A stretch of 18,252 bases of DNA from an uncultured Arcobacter sp. (GCA_913054415.1 CAJXII010000014.1:1-18252), one strand, 5' to 3'. Shown: positions 5,705-14,184, numbered from the stretch's first letter. Program-made: numbers and translations. Notes: generated by a model not told the origin, from the sequence alone.

Positions 5705-5727
5705 AATTTATTATTTATAAATAAATT
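5705..5727. promoter_or_regulatory. Palindrome between the divergent serB and lipoprotein promoters
   Basis: AATTTATT (5705-5712) and AATAAATT (5720-5727) form an 8-bp inverted repeat exactly between the two outward-facing -10 elements (5694-5699 minus, 5732-5737 plus). It could be a shared operator, but it is made only of A and T, so chance is quite possible. Confidence 0.3.
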
Positions 5728-5731
5728 ATGA

Positions 5732-5737
5732 TACAAT
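5732..5737 (+). promoter_or_regulatory. -10 element of the lipoprotein operon
   Basis: TACAAT (or the overlapping TATGAT at 5727-5732) lies about 22-27 bases ahead of the ATG at 5760. AAAAAGG follows at 5747-5753 as ribosome-binding site. Confidence 0.45.
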
Positions 5738-5759
5738 ATCAAAAACAAAAAGGTTACTT

Positions 5760-6920
5760 ATGAGAAATTTATATCAAGTATTTAGTATTTTACTTCTTAT
5801 TATATTTTTTAGTGGTTGTGGAGTATCTAAACTTAGCCAATCAGCACTTAATGGTAATCTAAATGGTGTAAAACAAGCTATCAGAGATGGAGATGATGTT
5901 AATGATGGTAGTTTTGGATATATGCAAGCTTGTTTGAAAAAACACAACGATATAGTTAAATATATATCAGATCATAATATCAAATCTGTATTTCAATATA
6001 GATGTTTAAAATACTCTGCTGGATTAGGCAATATGCCACTTGTAAAGTATTTTATTGGGCAAAAACATCTTGAAGCAGATCGTAAAGATGCTTATGAGAT
6101 AACTCCTCTTATTAATATAATTTTTGCAAAAGTAAGACCTAAAATATATCACTATAACTATAGTGCTAATGAACTAGAAATAGCAAAATATTTAGTAGAT
6201 CATGGAGCTAGTCTTGATAAAGTAACAAAATTCTTTAGAGGTAATAATCGACCAGATAACCAATATGGTGCTGCATATAGAGATTTTATGAAACAATACA
6301 AAATATATATATCAGGTGGTAAACTTCCTCAAAGAAGAGATATGGTTACTCATATATCTTATACTAATACTAAACAACAAAAAACCAATAACAATGATGT
6401 AAAAGCATTGGTTCAAAAATATGAGAAAGAGAATAAGCTAAAAGAGTTAAAAGAGCTAACTCAAAAAAATCCAAATGCAGTATATTATATAAGCAATCTT
6501 GAATTAAGATTGTTGCTTACAGGTCCTAAGGGGATGAAAATAGGAGATATTAAAAAATACCTTTTAGAGGGTAAAAGTGAGATAATTTTAGTTTCACTTA
6601 TCAAACAACAAGAGCAACCATACAAAAAATTTAATATGCAAGAGATAGAGTTATTACAAAAAATGGGATTAAGTGATAAAATTATATCTGCTATGATAGA
6701 TGAAACAACTAGATTATTAAGAGATAAAAAACTACAAAAGCAACAAGAGTATTTTTTAGCACAACAAAAAGATATATTAAAATCACGACAAAATGTTCAA
6801 TATCAAAATAATAACAATACCTCAGGAGCAGGGCAGCATCTAGGCAATAGAGTATATGATGAGGCAAAACAAAGAGCTATCAATAAGGGTATCAATATGC
6901 TTTTTGATAGATTATTTTAA
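5760..6920 (+). CDS. Predicted lipoprotein with ankyrin-like repeats, function unknown
   Basis: The 386-residue protein starts with a hydrophobic signal (residues 4-18) and a lipobox FSGC, so C20 should be lipidated and the protein exported and membrane-anchored. Residues about 25-160 contain ankyrin-like helices: SALNGNLNGVKQAIRDGDDVND (in pieces at 28-49), GNMPLVKYFI (90-99) and LEIAKYLVDHGASLDK (139-154). A Gln/Asn/Lys-rich, probably coiled segment lies at 200-240 and again at 318-355, ending in a short helix. I do not recognise a named family. It is the first gene of a plus-strand operon, 17 bases before the MTHFR-family gene. Ankyrin folds bind other proteins, so a periplasmic scaffold or immunity-like role is possible but not shown. 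Confidence 0.8.
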   Translation: MRNLYQVFSILLLIIFFSGCGVSKLSQSALNGNLNGVKQAIRDGDDVNDGSFGYMQACLKKHNDIVKYISDHNIKSVFQYRCLKYSAGLGNMPLVKYFIGQKHLEADRKDAYEITPLINIIFAKVRPKIYHYNYSANELEIAKYLVDHGASLDKVTKFFRGNNRPDNQYGAAYRDFMKQYKIYISGGKLPQRRDMVTHISYTNTKQQKTNNNDVKALVQKYEKENKLKELKELTQKNPNAVYYISNLELRLLLTGPKGMKIGDIKKYLLEGKSEIILVSLIKQQEQPYKKFNMQEIELLQKMGLSDKIISAMIDETTRLLRDKKLQKQQEYFLAQQKDILKSRQNVQYQNNNNTSGAGQHLGNRVYDEAKQRAINKGINMLFDRLF

Positions 6921-6937
6921 AACAAAGGTTAAAATAT

Positions 6938-7849
6938 ATGTTTAAAGATTTAATAGAGAAATTAAAATATAGTGATTATTTAACACTAGAGACAACACCA
7001 TCACATGAGGCAACATTTGATAATATTATACAAAATATTGAAAAGCTTGGACTTCAAAATAGTGTAGATGGTTGGACAACTACAGATAATCCATTGGCAA
7101 AACTAAAATACAATTCACTTTTTGCAGCTTTAAAACTACAAAATAGATTTAATAAACCTGTAATAGCAACTATGAGTATGAGAGATAGAAATAAAATAGC
7201 TTTACAAAGTGATCTTTTAGGTGCAAATGATTTTGATATAAGAGCAATCTTAGCACTCACAGGAGATCCAGCATCTATGAGTGATCAGCCACTTACAAAA
7301 GGTGTATTTGAAGCAAATAGCAATCTTTTGTTGCAGATTATTACATCGTTTAATAACGGTATGGATTTCGCTGGAAGACCTTTTAAAATTTCACCAAAAG
7401 AGATATATCCATTTGCTGTAATAAACTCTTATGCTAAAAATCTAAAAACTTTAGAGAAAAAGATGTTTAAGAAGATCCAAAATGGTGCTTGTGGTATTAT
7501 TACTCAACCCGTATATGATATTGATAATGCCAAAAAACTACTAGAGCATTTTGAATATGCTAGATCTGATTTTAAAGATCATAGAGCTTCATCACAACTT
7601 ATTTTAGGGGTTTTCCCTATTGTTAGATTAAGGACAGCACAATTTTTATCTTCACATGTGCCAGGTATTTTTGTGCCACCTATATGGATAGATAAACTAA
7701 CAGCAGCTGCAAAAATAAGCCCAGAGCAAGAGAGAGAAGTTGGACTAGAATTAAGTAAAAATCTTTTTGAACAAATAAAAAAACTACATCCAAAAATCCA
7801 TCTTATGACTGCAAATAGATTTCAGTTAGCAAAAGATATTATAGGATAA
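6938..7849 (+). CDS. Methylenetetrahydrofolate reductase family protein
   Basis: The 303-residue protein fits the MTHFR TIM-barrel family: strand LTLETTP with E18 at the place of the catalytic glutamate, MSMRDRNKIALQSDLLGA (79-96), LALTGDP (105-111), GIITQPVYD, and LGVFPIV near the C-terminus. The MRDRN and ALTGDP blocks resemble the form found in corrinoid-linked pathways and in YitJ-type proteins more than the E. coli MetF form. It would bind FAD and act on 5,10-methylene-tetrahydrofolate, supplying methyl groups for methionine, but the electron donor cannot be judged. AAAGG lies about 9 bases ahead of the ATG. The stop overlaps the ruvX start by one base (TAATG). Confidence 0.82.
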   Translation: MFKDLIEKLKYSDYLTLETTPSHEATFDNIIQNIEKLGLQNSVDGWTTTDNPLAKLKYNSLFAALKLQNRFNKPVIATMSMRDRNKIALQSDLLGANDFDIRAILALTGDPASMSDQPLTKGVFEANSNLLLQIITSFNNGMDFAGRPFKISPKEIYPFAVINSYAKNLKTLEKKMFKKIQNGACGIITQPVYDIDNAKKLLEHFEYARSDFKDHRASSQLILGVFPIVRLRTAQFLSSHVPGIFVPPIWIDKLTAAAKISPEQEREVGLELSKNLFEQIKKLHPKIHLMTANRFQLAKDIIG

Positions 7850-8235
7850 TGAAACAGTTTTTAGCTATTGATATAGGGCTTAAAAGAATTGGTGTAGCAG
7901 TGATGCTCAATAATATCATATTGCCACTTGAAGCGGTATTGAGAAAAAATCGTAACCAAGCTGCAAATGAGGTAGATAATCTAATAAAAGAGTATAATTG
8001 CACCCATTTAATAGTGGGATTGCCTATGTCAAGTCAAGAGATGCAAAGACGAATAAAACATTTTGTAACACTACTTCAATCAGATGTGGTTATAGAATAT
8101 CAAAATGAAGATATGAGTTCAATCGAAGCCGAAGAGTCTATCAAAGGCGAGATCAAATACAAAAGAGATGGAAGAGTCGATAGTATAGCTGCTAAGATTA
8201 TACTACAAAGATATTGCAAGGAAAATAGTTTATGA
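7849..8235 (+). CDS. ruvX: Putative pre-16S rRNA nuclease / Holliday junction resolvase-like RuvX (YqgF)
   Basis: The 128-residue RNase H-fold protein has LAIDIGLKRIGVAV with the catalytic D8, HLIVGLPMS (53-61), NEDMSSIEAEE and the C-terminal RVDSIAAKIILQRY with the last acidic residue. The family processes the 5' end of 16S rRNA, and a Holliday-junction role has also been proposed. It sits between the MTHFR-family gene (one-base overlap) and acpS (ATGA overlap at 8232-8235), so all three are likely translated from one mRNA. Confidence 0.88.
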   Translation: MKQFLAIDIGLKRIGVAVMLNNIILPLEAVLRKNRNQAANEVDNLIKEYNCTHLIVGLPMSSQEMQRRIKHFVTLLQSDVVIEYQNEDMSSIEAEESIKGEIKYKRDGRVDSIAAKIILQRYCKENSL

Positions 8236-8582
8236 TAGGTATAGATATAGTTAATATATCACGAATCCAAAAGATGATAGATAGATTTGGCACAAAAGCA
8301 ACTAAAAGATTTTTAAATAAAAAAGAGAGAGCTTTGGCAAAAAAAACCCAAACTCTAGCAGGATTTTGGGCAGCAAAAGAAGCAGCTAGTAAAGCTTTGG
8401 GCACAGGTATAGGCAAAGAGTGCAGCTTTAAAGATATTAAAATAAGTAAAACAAAATTAGGTCAACCAAAGATAAAATATAAAAAACATATAAGAGAAAA
8501 ATATAATATAAAAAATTCATTTTTAAGTATTGCTCATGATGGTAATTTTGCTATTGCTGTTGTGGTAACCCAAAGAGTATAA
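8232..8582 (+). CDS. acpS: Holo-[acyl-carrier-protein] synthase
   Basis: The 116-residue enzyme transfers 4'-phosphopantetheine from CoA to the serine of acyl carrier protein. It begins MIGIDIVNISRI with the Mg-binding D5, has GFWAAKEAASKALGTG (44-59) with E50, and ends with SIAHDGNFAIAVVV. Length is normal for the AcpS group. It overlaps ruvX by four bases and its TAA directly touches the ATG of the next gene, so it belongs to the same operon. Confidence 0.92.
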   Translation: MIGIDIVNISRIQKMIDRFGTKATKRFLNKKERALAKKTQTLAGFWAAKEAASKALGTGIGKECSFKDIKISKTKLGQPKIKYKKHIREKYNIKNSFLSIAHDGNFAIAVVVTQRV

Positions 8583-9545
8583 ATGGTTACTATTATATTC
8601 AAAAAACTGATATATCTGTTTTTGATGTTGTTTATTATAAGTATTATATCGTTTTTAGCTGTCCATATTGCTCCAAATAGTTTTTTTGCAAGTGGCAACC
8701 TAAATCCAAATATTACATTTGAAAATATTGCACATCTAAAAGAGATATATGGTTTGGATAGGCCATTGTATATACAGTTTTTTAGCTGGATTAATAATCT
8801 TTTACATTTAGATTTTGGTATATCATTTAGTAGTGGAGATATGGTTAAAAATGAGATATTAAAACGGTTACCTATTACATTGACTATCAATCTTATTAGT
8901 ATGGTATTTATTTTTGTTTTATCTTTATTTTTAGGTATAAAAGCAGCTTTAAATAAAGGTAGTTTATTTGATAAGTTTGTAGGGCAGTTATCATTGCTTA
9001 GTTTTTCAACTCCATCTTTTTATCTTGCACTTATGGGTGTTTTATTTTTTAGTGTAAACTTAGAGATATTGCCAATATCAGGATTGCATACTACATCTAT
9101 GAAAAATCCAAATTTAGCTTATTATATAGATGAGGCTTGGCATCTTATATTACCTGTGGGTATTATTATATTTGGAGGAGTTGGAAGTTTAACTTTGTAT
9201 ATTAGGTCTTTAACTATTGAGATACTCAAAAGTGATTATATTTTTTGGGCAAAGAGTAGAAGTTTATCAAAATCACAAATATTAAGATATTATATTTTGC
9301 CAAATCTATATCCACCAGTAATAACTTTGCTTGGGCTTAGTTTGCCTGGTATTATAGGGGGAAGTGTTATTTTAGAAACTATATTCTCTATAAATGGTAT
9401 GGGGTTGCTTTTTTTCCAATCAGCACTTAGTAGAGATTATCCTGTGATTATGGGGATACTTATAATTGGTGCTTTTTTAACACTTGTGGGAAATATTATT
9501 GCTGATTTGGTGTTGCTAAAACTTAATCCAAATATTAAAAGATAA
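8583..9545 (+). CDS. ABC transporter permease of the DppB/OppB type, without partners
   Basis: The 320-residue membrane protein has an N-terminal segment (about 8-28), YGLDRPLYIQFFSWI (56-70), the DFGISF motif, four to five further hydrophobic segments (about 97-118, 135-157, 188-208, 245-265, 288-312), and the permease loop YIFWAKSRSLSKSQILRYY. Peptide/nickel permeases normally read 'A-AKGLS' there; the conserved glycine is serine 227 in this protein. It should be the inner-membrane channel half of a dipeptide, oligopeptide or nickel importer. No second permease, ATPase or binding protein is next to it, so the other subunits must lie elsewhere or the gene is an orphan. The start ATG follows the acpS stop without a gap. 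Confidence 0.85.
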   Translation: MVTIIFKKLIYLFLMLFIISIISFLAVHIAPNSFFASGNLNPNITFENIAHLKEIYGLDRPLYIQFFSWINNLLHLDFGISFSSGDMVKNEILKRLPITLTINLISMVFIFVLSLFLGIKAALNKGSLFDKFVGQLSLLSFSTPSFYLALMGVLFFSVNLEILPISGLHTTSMKNPNLAYYIDEAWHLILPVGIIIFGGVGSLTLYIRSLTIEILKSDYIFWAKSRSLSKSQILRYYILPNLYPPVITLLGLSLPGIIGGSVILETIFSINGMGLLFFQSALSRDYPVIMGILIIGAFLTLVGNIIADLVLLKLNPNIKR

Positions 9546-9594
9546 TAACTAAAATTAAATCATTAGTTTAATAGTGATGTAAGTTAGAGTTGTC

Positions 9595-9600
9595 TATAAT
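9595..9600 (+). promoter_or_regulatory. -10 element of trxA
   Basis: TATAAT in TTGTCTATAATTTTT, 29 bases ahead of the trxA ATG; AAAAGGA (9617-9623) is the ribosome-binding site. An AACTAA/TTAGTT inverted repeat (9547-9568) just before it may be the end of the preceding operon, but has no T-run. Confidence 0.6.
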
Positions 9601-9629
9601 TTTTAAAATTTAAACAAAAGGATAAAAAT

Positions 9630-9947
9630 ATGGGTAAATATATTGAATTAAACAACGATAATTTTGATGCAACAGTTGGAGAAGGTGTATCTTTAGTAGA
9701 TTTCTGGGCTCCTTGGTGTGGTCCTTGTAGAATGATTGCTCCAGTTATTGAAGAGTTAGCACAAGATTATGAAGGTAAAGCAAATATTTGTAAAGTAAAT
9801 ACTGATGAAGAGCAAGAATTAGCGGTAAAATTTGGTGTAAGATCAATTCCAACTATTTTAATTATGAAAGATGGTGAGATTGTAGATACTATGATTGGTG
9901 CAGCTTCAAAACAAGCATTTGCTGAAAAATTAGATGGTTTATTATAA
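9630..9947 (+). CDS. trxA: Thioredoxin
   Basis: The 105-residue protein is a classic thioredoxin with the active site WAPWCGPC (C30, C33), VNTDEEQELAVKFGVRSIPT containing the cis-proline, and MKDGEIVDTMIGA. It reduces protein disulfides in the cytoplasm and is recycled by TrxB, encoded just downstream. It has its own promoter and is followed at once by a strong terminator, so most transcripts should carry trxA alone. Confidence 0.96.
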   Translation: MGKYIELNNDNFDATVGEGVSLVDFWAPWCGPCRMIAPVIEELAQDYEGKANICKVNTDEEQELAVKFGVRSIPTILIMKDGEIVDTMIGAASKQAFAEKLDGLL

Positions 9948-9976
9948 TATTTATATATAACTTATTATGATTTTAT

Positions 9977-10014
9977 AAAGGTTAGATACAGTTTTGTATC
10001 TAACCTTTTTTTTT
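9977..10014 (+). terminator. Strong intrinsic terminator between trxA and trxB
   Basis: A perfect 14-bp stem (9977-9990 with 9995-10008), loop GTTT, and a run of nine T (10006-10014). This is the best rho-independent terminator in the window and leaves only 17 bases to the trxB ATG. Confidence 0.93.
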
Positions 10015-10031
10015 ACAAAAAAGGATATTTT

Positions 10032-10961
10032 ATGTTAGATTTAGCGATTATTGGTGGTGGTCCTGCTGGGCTTACTGCTGGACTTTATGCCACAAGAGGT
10101 GGATTACAAAATGTAACTATGTTTGAAAAAGGGTTACCAGGTGGTCAAATTACACAAAGTAGTGAGATAGAAAATTACCCTGGGCAACTTGAAGTTATAA
10201 CAGGTATGGAGCTTATGGATAAATGGCCACAACAATGTAAAAAGTTTGGTTTAAAACATGATATGAATGAGGTTGTTCAAGTTACAAAAACAGAAGATAT
10301 TTTTAACCTAAAATTAGCAAATAATGAACAGCTAAAAGCAAAATCAGTTATTATAGCAACAGGTAGTGTGCCAAAAGCAGCTGGGATTAAAGGTGAAGCT
10401 GAATTTTTTGGAAAAGGTGTTAGCACTTGTGCTACTTGTGATGGATTTTTTTACAAGGATAAAGATGTAGCGGTAATAGGTGGTGGAGATACAGCTGTAG
10501 AGGAAGCTATATATTTGGCAAATATATGTAAAACAGTATATGTTATCCATAGAAGAGATCAGTTTAGAGCATCACCACATGAGGTAAAAAAGATGGAAAA
10601 ATTTGATAATATTGTTCAAGTTTTAAATCACGACACTCAAGAGATTATAGGTGATAATATGGGTGTAACAGGTGTAGTAGTTCAAGATAAAAATACAAAA
10701 GAGGTAAAAACTTTAGATGTTTTAGGTGCTTTTATTTTTGTAGGAAGAGATGTTTTAAATGCTCCACTTAAACAAGATGATGGTAGTTTTTTATGTGATC
10801 TAAATGATTCAGGAGAGGTTATTGTAGATCTAAAAATGAATACAAGTGTCAAAGGGCTATTTGCTGCTGGAGATATTAGAATTGATGCACCTAAACAAGT
10901 AGTTTGTGCTGCATCTGATGGAGCAATAGCTGGTATTCAAGCTATAGGATATTTACAATAG
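10032..10961 (+). CDS. trxB: Thioredoxin-disulfide reductase
   Basis: The 309-residue flavoenzyme uses NADPH to reduce TrxA. It shows the FAD motif IIGGGPAGLTAGLYA (6-20), IIATGS (107-112), the redox-active CATC at C133 and C136 followed by DGFF, the NADP-binding VIGGGDTAVEEA, the HRRDQFRA block and the C-terminal GLFAAGDI with KQVVCAASDGA. The ribosome-binding site is AAAAAAGGAT before the ATG. Its start lies 17 bases after the trxA terminator T-run and no promoter fits in this gap, so it seems to rely on read-through or on a promoter inside the trxA region. Confidence 0.95.
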   Translation: MLDLAIIGGGPAGLTAGLYATRGGLQNVTMFEKGLPGGQITQSSEIENYPGQLEVITGMELMDKWPQQCKKFGLKHDMNEVVQVTKTEDIFNLKLANNEQLKAKSVIIATGSVPKAAGIKGEAEFFGKGVSTCATCDGFFYKDKDVAVIGGGDTAVEEAIYLANICKTVYVIHRRDQFRASPHEVKKMEKFDNIVQVLNHDTQEIIGDNMGVTGVVVQDKNTKEVKTLDVLGAFIFVGRDVLNAPLKQDDGSFLCDLNDSGEVIVDLKMNTSVKGLFAAGDIRIDAPKQVVCAASDGAIAGIQAIGYLQ

Positions 10962-10971
10962 AACTATTTAG

Positions 10972-10977
10972 TATAAT
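10972..10977 (+). promoter_or_regulatory. -10 element of the dapB-purF operon
   Basis: TATAAT in TTTAGTATAATTTAG, 44 bases ahead of the dapB ATG. AAAAGG (11008-11013) is the ribosome-binding site. Confidence 0.55.
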
Positions 10978-11021
10978 TTAGATAAAATACGAAAAATTTA
11001 ATAAAATAAAAGGTTTAACAA

Positions 11022-11795
11022 ATGATAAAAGTTGGTATAGTTGGAAGCACAGGTAGAGTTGGATCGTTGTTAATAGATGATCTTGAATTAAATGAAAATA
11101 CTACAATAAGTAGTGTTCATGTATTTGATGAACTTAAAAAGACTTTACCAAAAGATACAGTTGTAACAAATGATATGCAAACTATGCTAGATAATTGTGA
11201 CATAGTTATAGATTTTTCAGCTCCTGCGGCAACTGAAGAGTTATTGAACTGTGTAATAAAATCTGATACCAAAAAACCATTGGTTATTGCTACAACAGGA
11301 TTTAACGAACATCAAAAAAATCTTTTGATAGAAGCTAGTAAACTAACTCCAATTTTATATGCTACAAATATGAGTTTAGGAGTAGCGGTTATGAATAAGC
11401 TTGTAGCACTTGCAAGTAAAACTTTAGCAGATTTTGATTGTGAGATAGTTGAGCAACACCATAGATATAAAGTAGATGCTCCAAGTGGAACAGCATTGAC
11501 TTTAGCAGAACATGCAGCAACTGCTAGAGGACTTGATCTTGACAAAGTAAGAGTTTCAGGAAGAGATGGAATTATCGGAGCAAGAACAAAAGATGAGATA
11601 GCAGTTATGAGTCTAAGAGGTGGAGATATTGTAGGTCGTCACACTACAGGATTTTATAACGATGGAGAGTTTATAGAGTTAAATCATACAGCTACAAGTA
11701 GAAATACATTTAGTCGAGGAGCTATCAAGGCTGCTATTTGGTTGGCAGATCAAGAGGTTGGATTGTATTCTATAAATGATTGTTTAGGATTATAA
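11022..11795 (+). CDS. dapB: 4-hydroxy-tetrahydrodipicolinate reductase
   Basis: The 257-residue enzyme reduces the DapA product on the way to diaminopimelate and lysine. It has the nucleotide-binding loop GIVGSTGRVGS (5-15), DFSAPAA (64-70), ATTGF (90-94), ATNMSLGV (114-121), the catalytic block EQHHRYKVDAPSGTAL with H146/H147 and K150, and a C-terminal FSRGAIKAA segment. Its stop is one base before purF, so both are co-transcribed although their pathways differ. Confidence 0.95.
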   Translation: MIKVGIVGSTGRVGSLLIDDLELNENTTISSVHVFDELKKTLPKDTVVTNDMQTMLDNCDIVIDFSAPAATEELLNCVIKSDTKKPLVIATTGFNEHQKNLLIEASKLTPILYATNMSLGVAVMNKLVALASKTLADFDCEIVEQHHRYKVDAPSGTALTLAEHAATARGLDLDKVRVSGRDGIIGARTKDEIAVMSLRGGDIVGRHTTGFYNDGEFIELNHTATSRNTFSRGAIKAAIWLADQEVGLYSINDCLGL

Positions 11796-11796
11796 T

Positions 11797-13158
11797 ATGT
11801 GTGCAATAGTTGGTATTTATGGAAATCAGGATGCTTCAAAACTAGCATCTGCAGCACTTTTTGCTATGCAACACAGAGGTCATGAAGCTACAGGTATAAG
11901 TAGTGGTCATAGCAACGATGAAGATAGCAAAAAGATTTTTACTGTAAAAGGTAGAGGTTTTGTTCGAGATGTTTTTGATGAAGAGGCTTTTAAGATATTA
12001 AAAGGTGATATGGCAATAGGACACAATAGATACTCAACTGCTGGAGATGATTCAATATTTGATGCACAACCTATTCAAGCTAAATACAAACTAGGGGAGA
12101 TATCTATTGTTCATAATGGTAATCTTATTAACAAAGATGAGGTAAGAAATCGACTTATTAGTGAAGGGTCGATATTTCAAACAGGTATGGATACAGAAAA
12201 CTTAATACATCTTATTGCAAAATCTAGCAAAGATAGATTAAGAGATAGGATTGTAAAATCTGTCAAAAAACTAAAAGGTGCTTATAATTTTATTATCCAA
12301 AGTCGAAGCAAACTTTTTGTTTTAAGAGATCCTCATGGTATCAGACCTTTAAGTATCGGTAAATTAAAAAGTGGTGGTTGGATCATAGCAAGTGAAACTT
12401 GTTGTTTTGATCTAGTTGATGCTACTTTTGTTCGAGATGTCAAACCAGGTGAGATGTTGATATTCTCAGATGAAACTCCTGAGCCAGAATCTATAATGCT
12501 AGATGATACACAAGAGTTTAGACCTTGTGCTTTTGAATATATATATTTTGCACGACCAGATAGTATAATAGATGGTAAAAGTGTATATGCTACTAGAGAA
12601 GCTATGGGAAGAGCATTGGCAAAAAAAGATCAAGATATGTTAGATGCAGATATGGTAATACCTGTGCCAGATAGTGGTGTGCCATCAGCTTTGGGATATT
12701 CTAAACAAAGTGGAATACCATTTGAATTAGGAATTATTAGAAATCATTATGTAGGACGAACCTTTATAGAGCCAACTCAAGCTATGAGAAATATGAAAGT
12801 TAAGATGAAATTATCTCCTATGAAATCATTAATTGAAGGTAAAAAATTAGTAGTTATTGATGATAGTATTGTTCGTGGAACAACAAGTAAAAGAATAGTA
12901 AAAATGTTAAAGGATGCAGGAGCAAAAGAGGTTCATTTTAGAGTTGCATCACCTGAGATTAAATTTCCTTGTTATTATGGTATAGATACTCCTACAAAAG
13001 AGGAGCTTATCAATGCAGTTAAAACAAAAGATGAAGTTTGTAAATATATAGAGGCAGATACTCTTGAATATCTTAGTATTGATGATCTAAGAGATGCCAT
13101 AGGAAGAGATAGAAACTATTCGCTTGTAAGTTTTGATGGCGATTATTTTGTAAAATAG
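11797..13158 (+). CDS. purF: Amidophosphoribosyltransferase (glutamine PRPP amidotransferase)
   Basis: The 453-residue protein makes 5-phosphoribosylamine, the first purine intermediate. The Ntn-type glutaminase starts MCAIVGIYG, so C2 becomes the N-terminal nucleophile after Met removal, without the propeptide of the Bacillus enzyme. It contains MQHRGHE (24-30), GHNRYST (75-81) and HNGNL. The PRPP loop is VVIDDSIVRGTTS (352-364). Of the four cysteines that hold the Fe-S cluster in Bacillus-type PurF, equivalents of two remain (C244 in RPCAFEYIYFARPDS and C392 in FPCYYGIDT); the C-terminal CxxCF pair appears as SLVSF, so a cluster is unlikely. It follows dapB with a one-base gap. Confidence 0.94.
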   Translation: MCAIVGIYGNQDASKLASAALFAMQHRGHEATGISSGHSNDEDSKKIFTVKGRGFVRDVFDEEAFKILKGDMAIGHNRYSTAGDDSIFDAQPIQAKYKLGEISIVHNGNLINKDEVRNRLISEGSIFQTGMDTENLIHLIAKSSKDRLRDRIVKSVKKLKGAYNFIIQSRSKLFVLRDPHGIRPLSIGKLKSGGWIIASETCCFDLVDATFVRDVKPGEMLIFSDETPEPESIMLDDTQEFRPCAFEYIYFARPDSIIDGKSVYATREAMGRALAKKDQDMLDADMVIPVPDSGVPSALGYSKQSGIPFELGIIRNHYVGRTFIEPTQAMRNMKVKMKLSPMKSLIEGKKLVVIDDSIVRGTTSKRIVKMLKDAGAKEVHFRVASPEIKFPCYYGIDTPTKEELINAVKTKDEVCKYIEADTLEYLSIDDLRDAIGRDRNYSLVSFDGDYFVK

Positions 13159-13174
13159 GTTTTATTGTTATTTG

Positions 13175-14134
13175 ATGATTGAGAAAAAACAGCTAAATAC
13201 AATAGGTAGATATTGGAGAAAAAAATATAAGCAAAAAGTATATAAAGTGCCTATTAGTATATCAGGATTTACTTGTCCTAATATAGATGGCACAGTAGCT
13301 CGTGGTGGTTGCAGTTTTTGTGAAAATGAATCTTTCTCTCCAAATCTAACTGATAAATCTAAATTTAAACTAAATCTGACAACCAAATCAAATCCAAGAT
13401 TACAAAATCAGCTACATCAACTTCAAACACAATTTGAAATTACTAAAAATAGATTAAAAAAGAAATTTGGTGCCCAAAAGTTTATAGTTTATTTTCAATC
13501 ATTTACAAATACCTATGCCCCTTTTGAAACACTAAAAGCTTTGTATGAAGAGGCTTTGAGTTTTGATGATGTTATAGGTTTGAGCATAGGAACTAGAGCA
13601 GATTCTATTACTGATGAAACTTTACAATATTTAGCCTCTTTAAATGAGAATTATGAGATATGGATAGAGTATGGTATCCAGTCAGTTTTTGATACAACAT
13701 TAAAAAAAGTTAATCGTGGCGAAGATTTTAAAACTATACAAAATACTATAGAAAAAACTAAAAAACTTAACTTAAATATTTGTGGGCATCTTATTTTTGG
13801 ACTTCCAAATGAATCTCAAGAGATGATGCTACAAAGTGTAAGGCAAACTATAGATTTAGGGATAAATTCTATAAAATTTCATCCTTTATATGTGGTAAAA
13901 AATACACTTCTTACAAACGAATATAACCAAGGTAAATTTACACCTATTTCAGAAGATTTATATATAGATACACTTATCAAATCTATTAAGATGCTACCTG
14001 ATGATATATCAATCTCAAGAGTAACAGCAGGTATTAATGATGATAGTTTATTATCTCCTATGTGGTGTAGCAATAAACACTACTTAATTAATAAAATTAA
14101 AAAAGAACTTCAAAAAAATAATCTTATTTATTAG
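13175..14134 (+). CDS. Radical SAM protein of the TIGR01212 (YhcC-like) family
   Basis: About 319 residues. The N-terminal block CPNIDGTVARGGCSFC has the spaced cysteines C34, C46 and C49 (CX11CX2C), a variant cluster motif typical of the YhcC/TIGR01212 proteins. IGTRADSI, EIWIEYGIQS, NRGEDF and HLIFGLPNES follow, as in other members of the HemN/Elp3-like radical SAM class. The substrate of the family is not firmly established. ATG 13175 is preferred to the TTG directly before it. The gene starts 16 bases after purF with a weak AGGT upstream, so it is probably the last gene of the dapB-purF operon. Confidence 0.85.
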   Translation: MIEKKQLNTIGRYWRKKYKQKVYKVPISISGFTCPNIDGTVARGGCSFCENESFSPNLTDKSKFKLNLTTKSNPRLQNQLHQLQTQFEITKNRLKKKFGAQKFIVYFQSFTNTYAPFETLKALYEEALSFDDVIGLSIGTRADSITDETLQYLASLNENYEIWIEYGIQSVFDTTLKKVNRGEDFKTIQNTIEKTKKLNLNICGHLIFGLPNESQEMMLQSVRQTIDLGINSIKFHPLYVVKNTLLTNEYNQGKFTPISEDLYIDTLIKSIKMLPDDISISRVTAGINDDSLLSPMWCSNKHYLINKIKKELQKNNLIY

Positions 14135-14184
14135 TAATCACTTAAATATAACAATCAATTATGATACTTTAAGATAGGATATCG

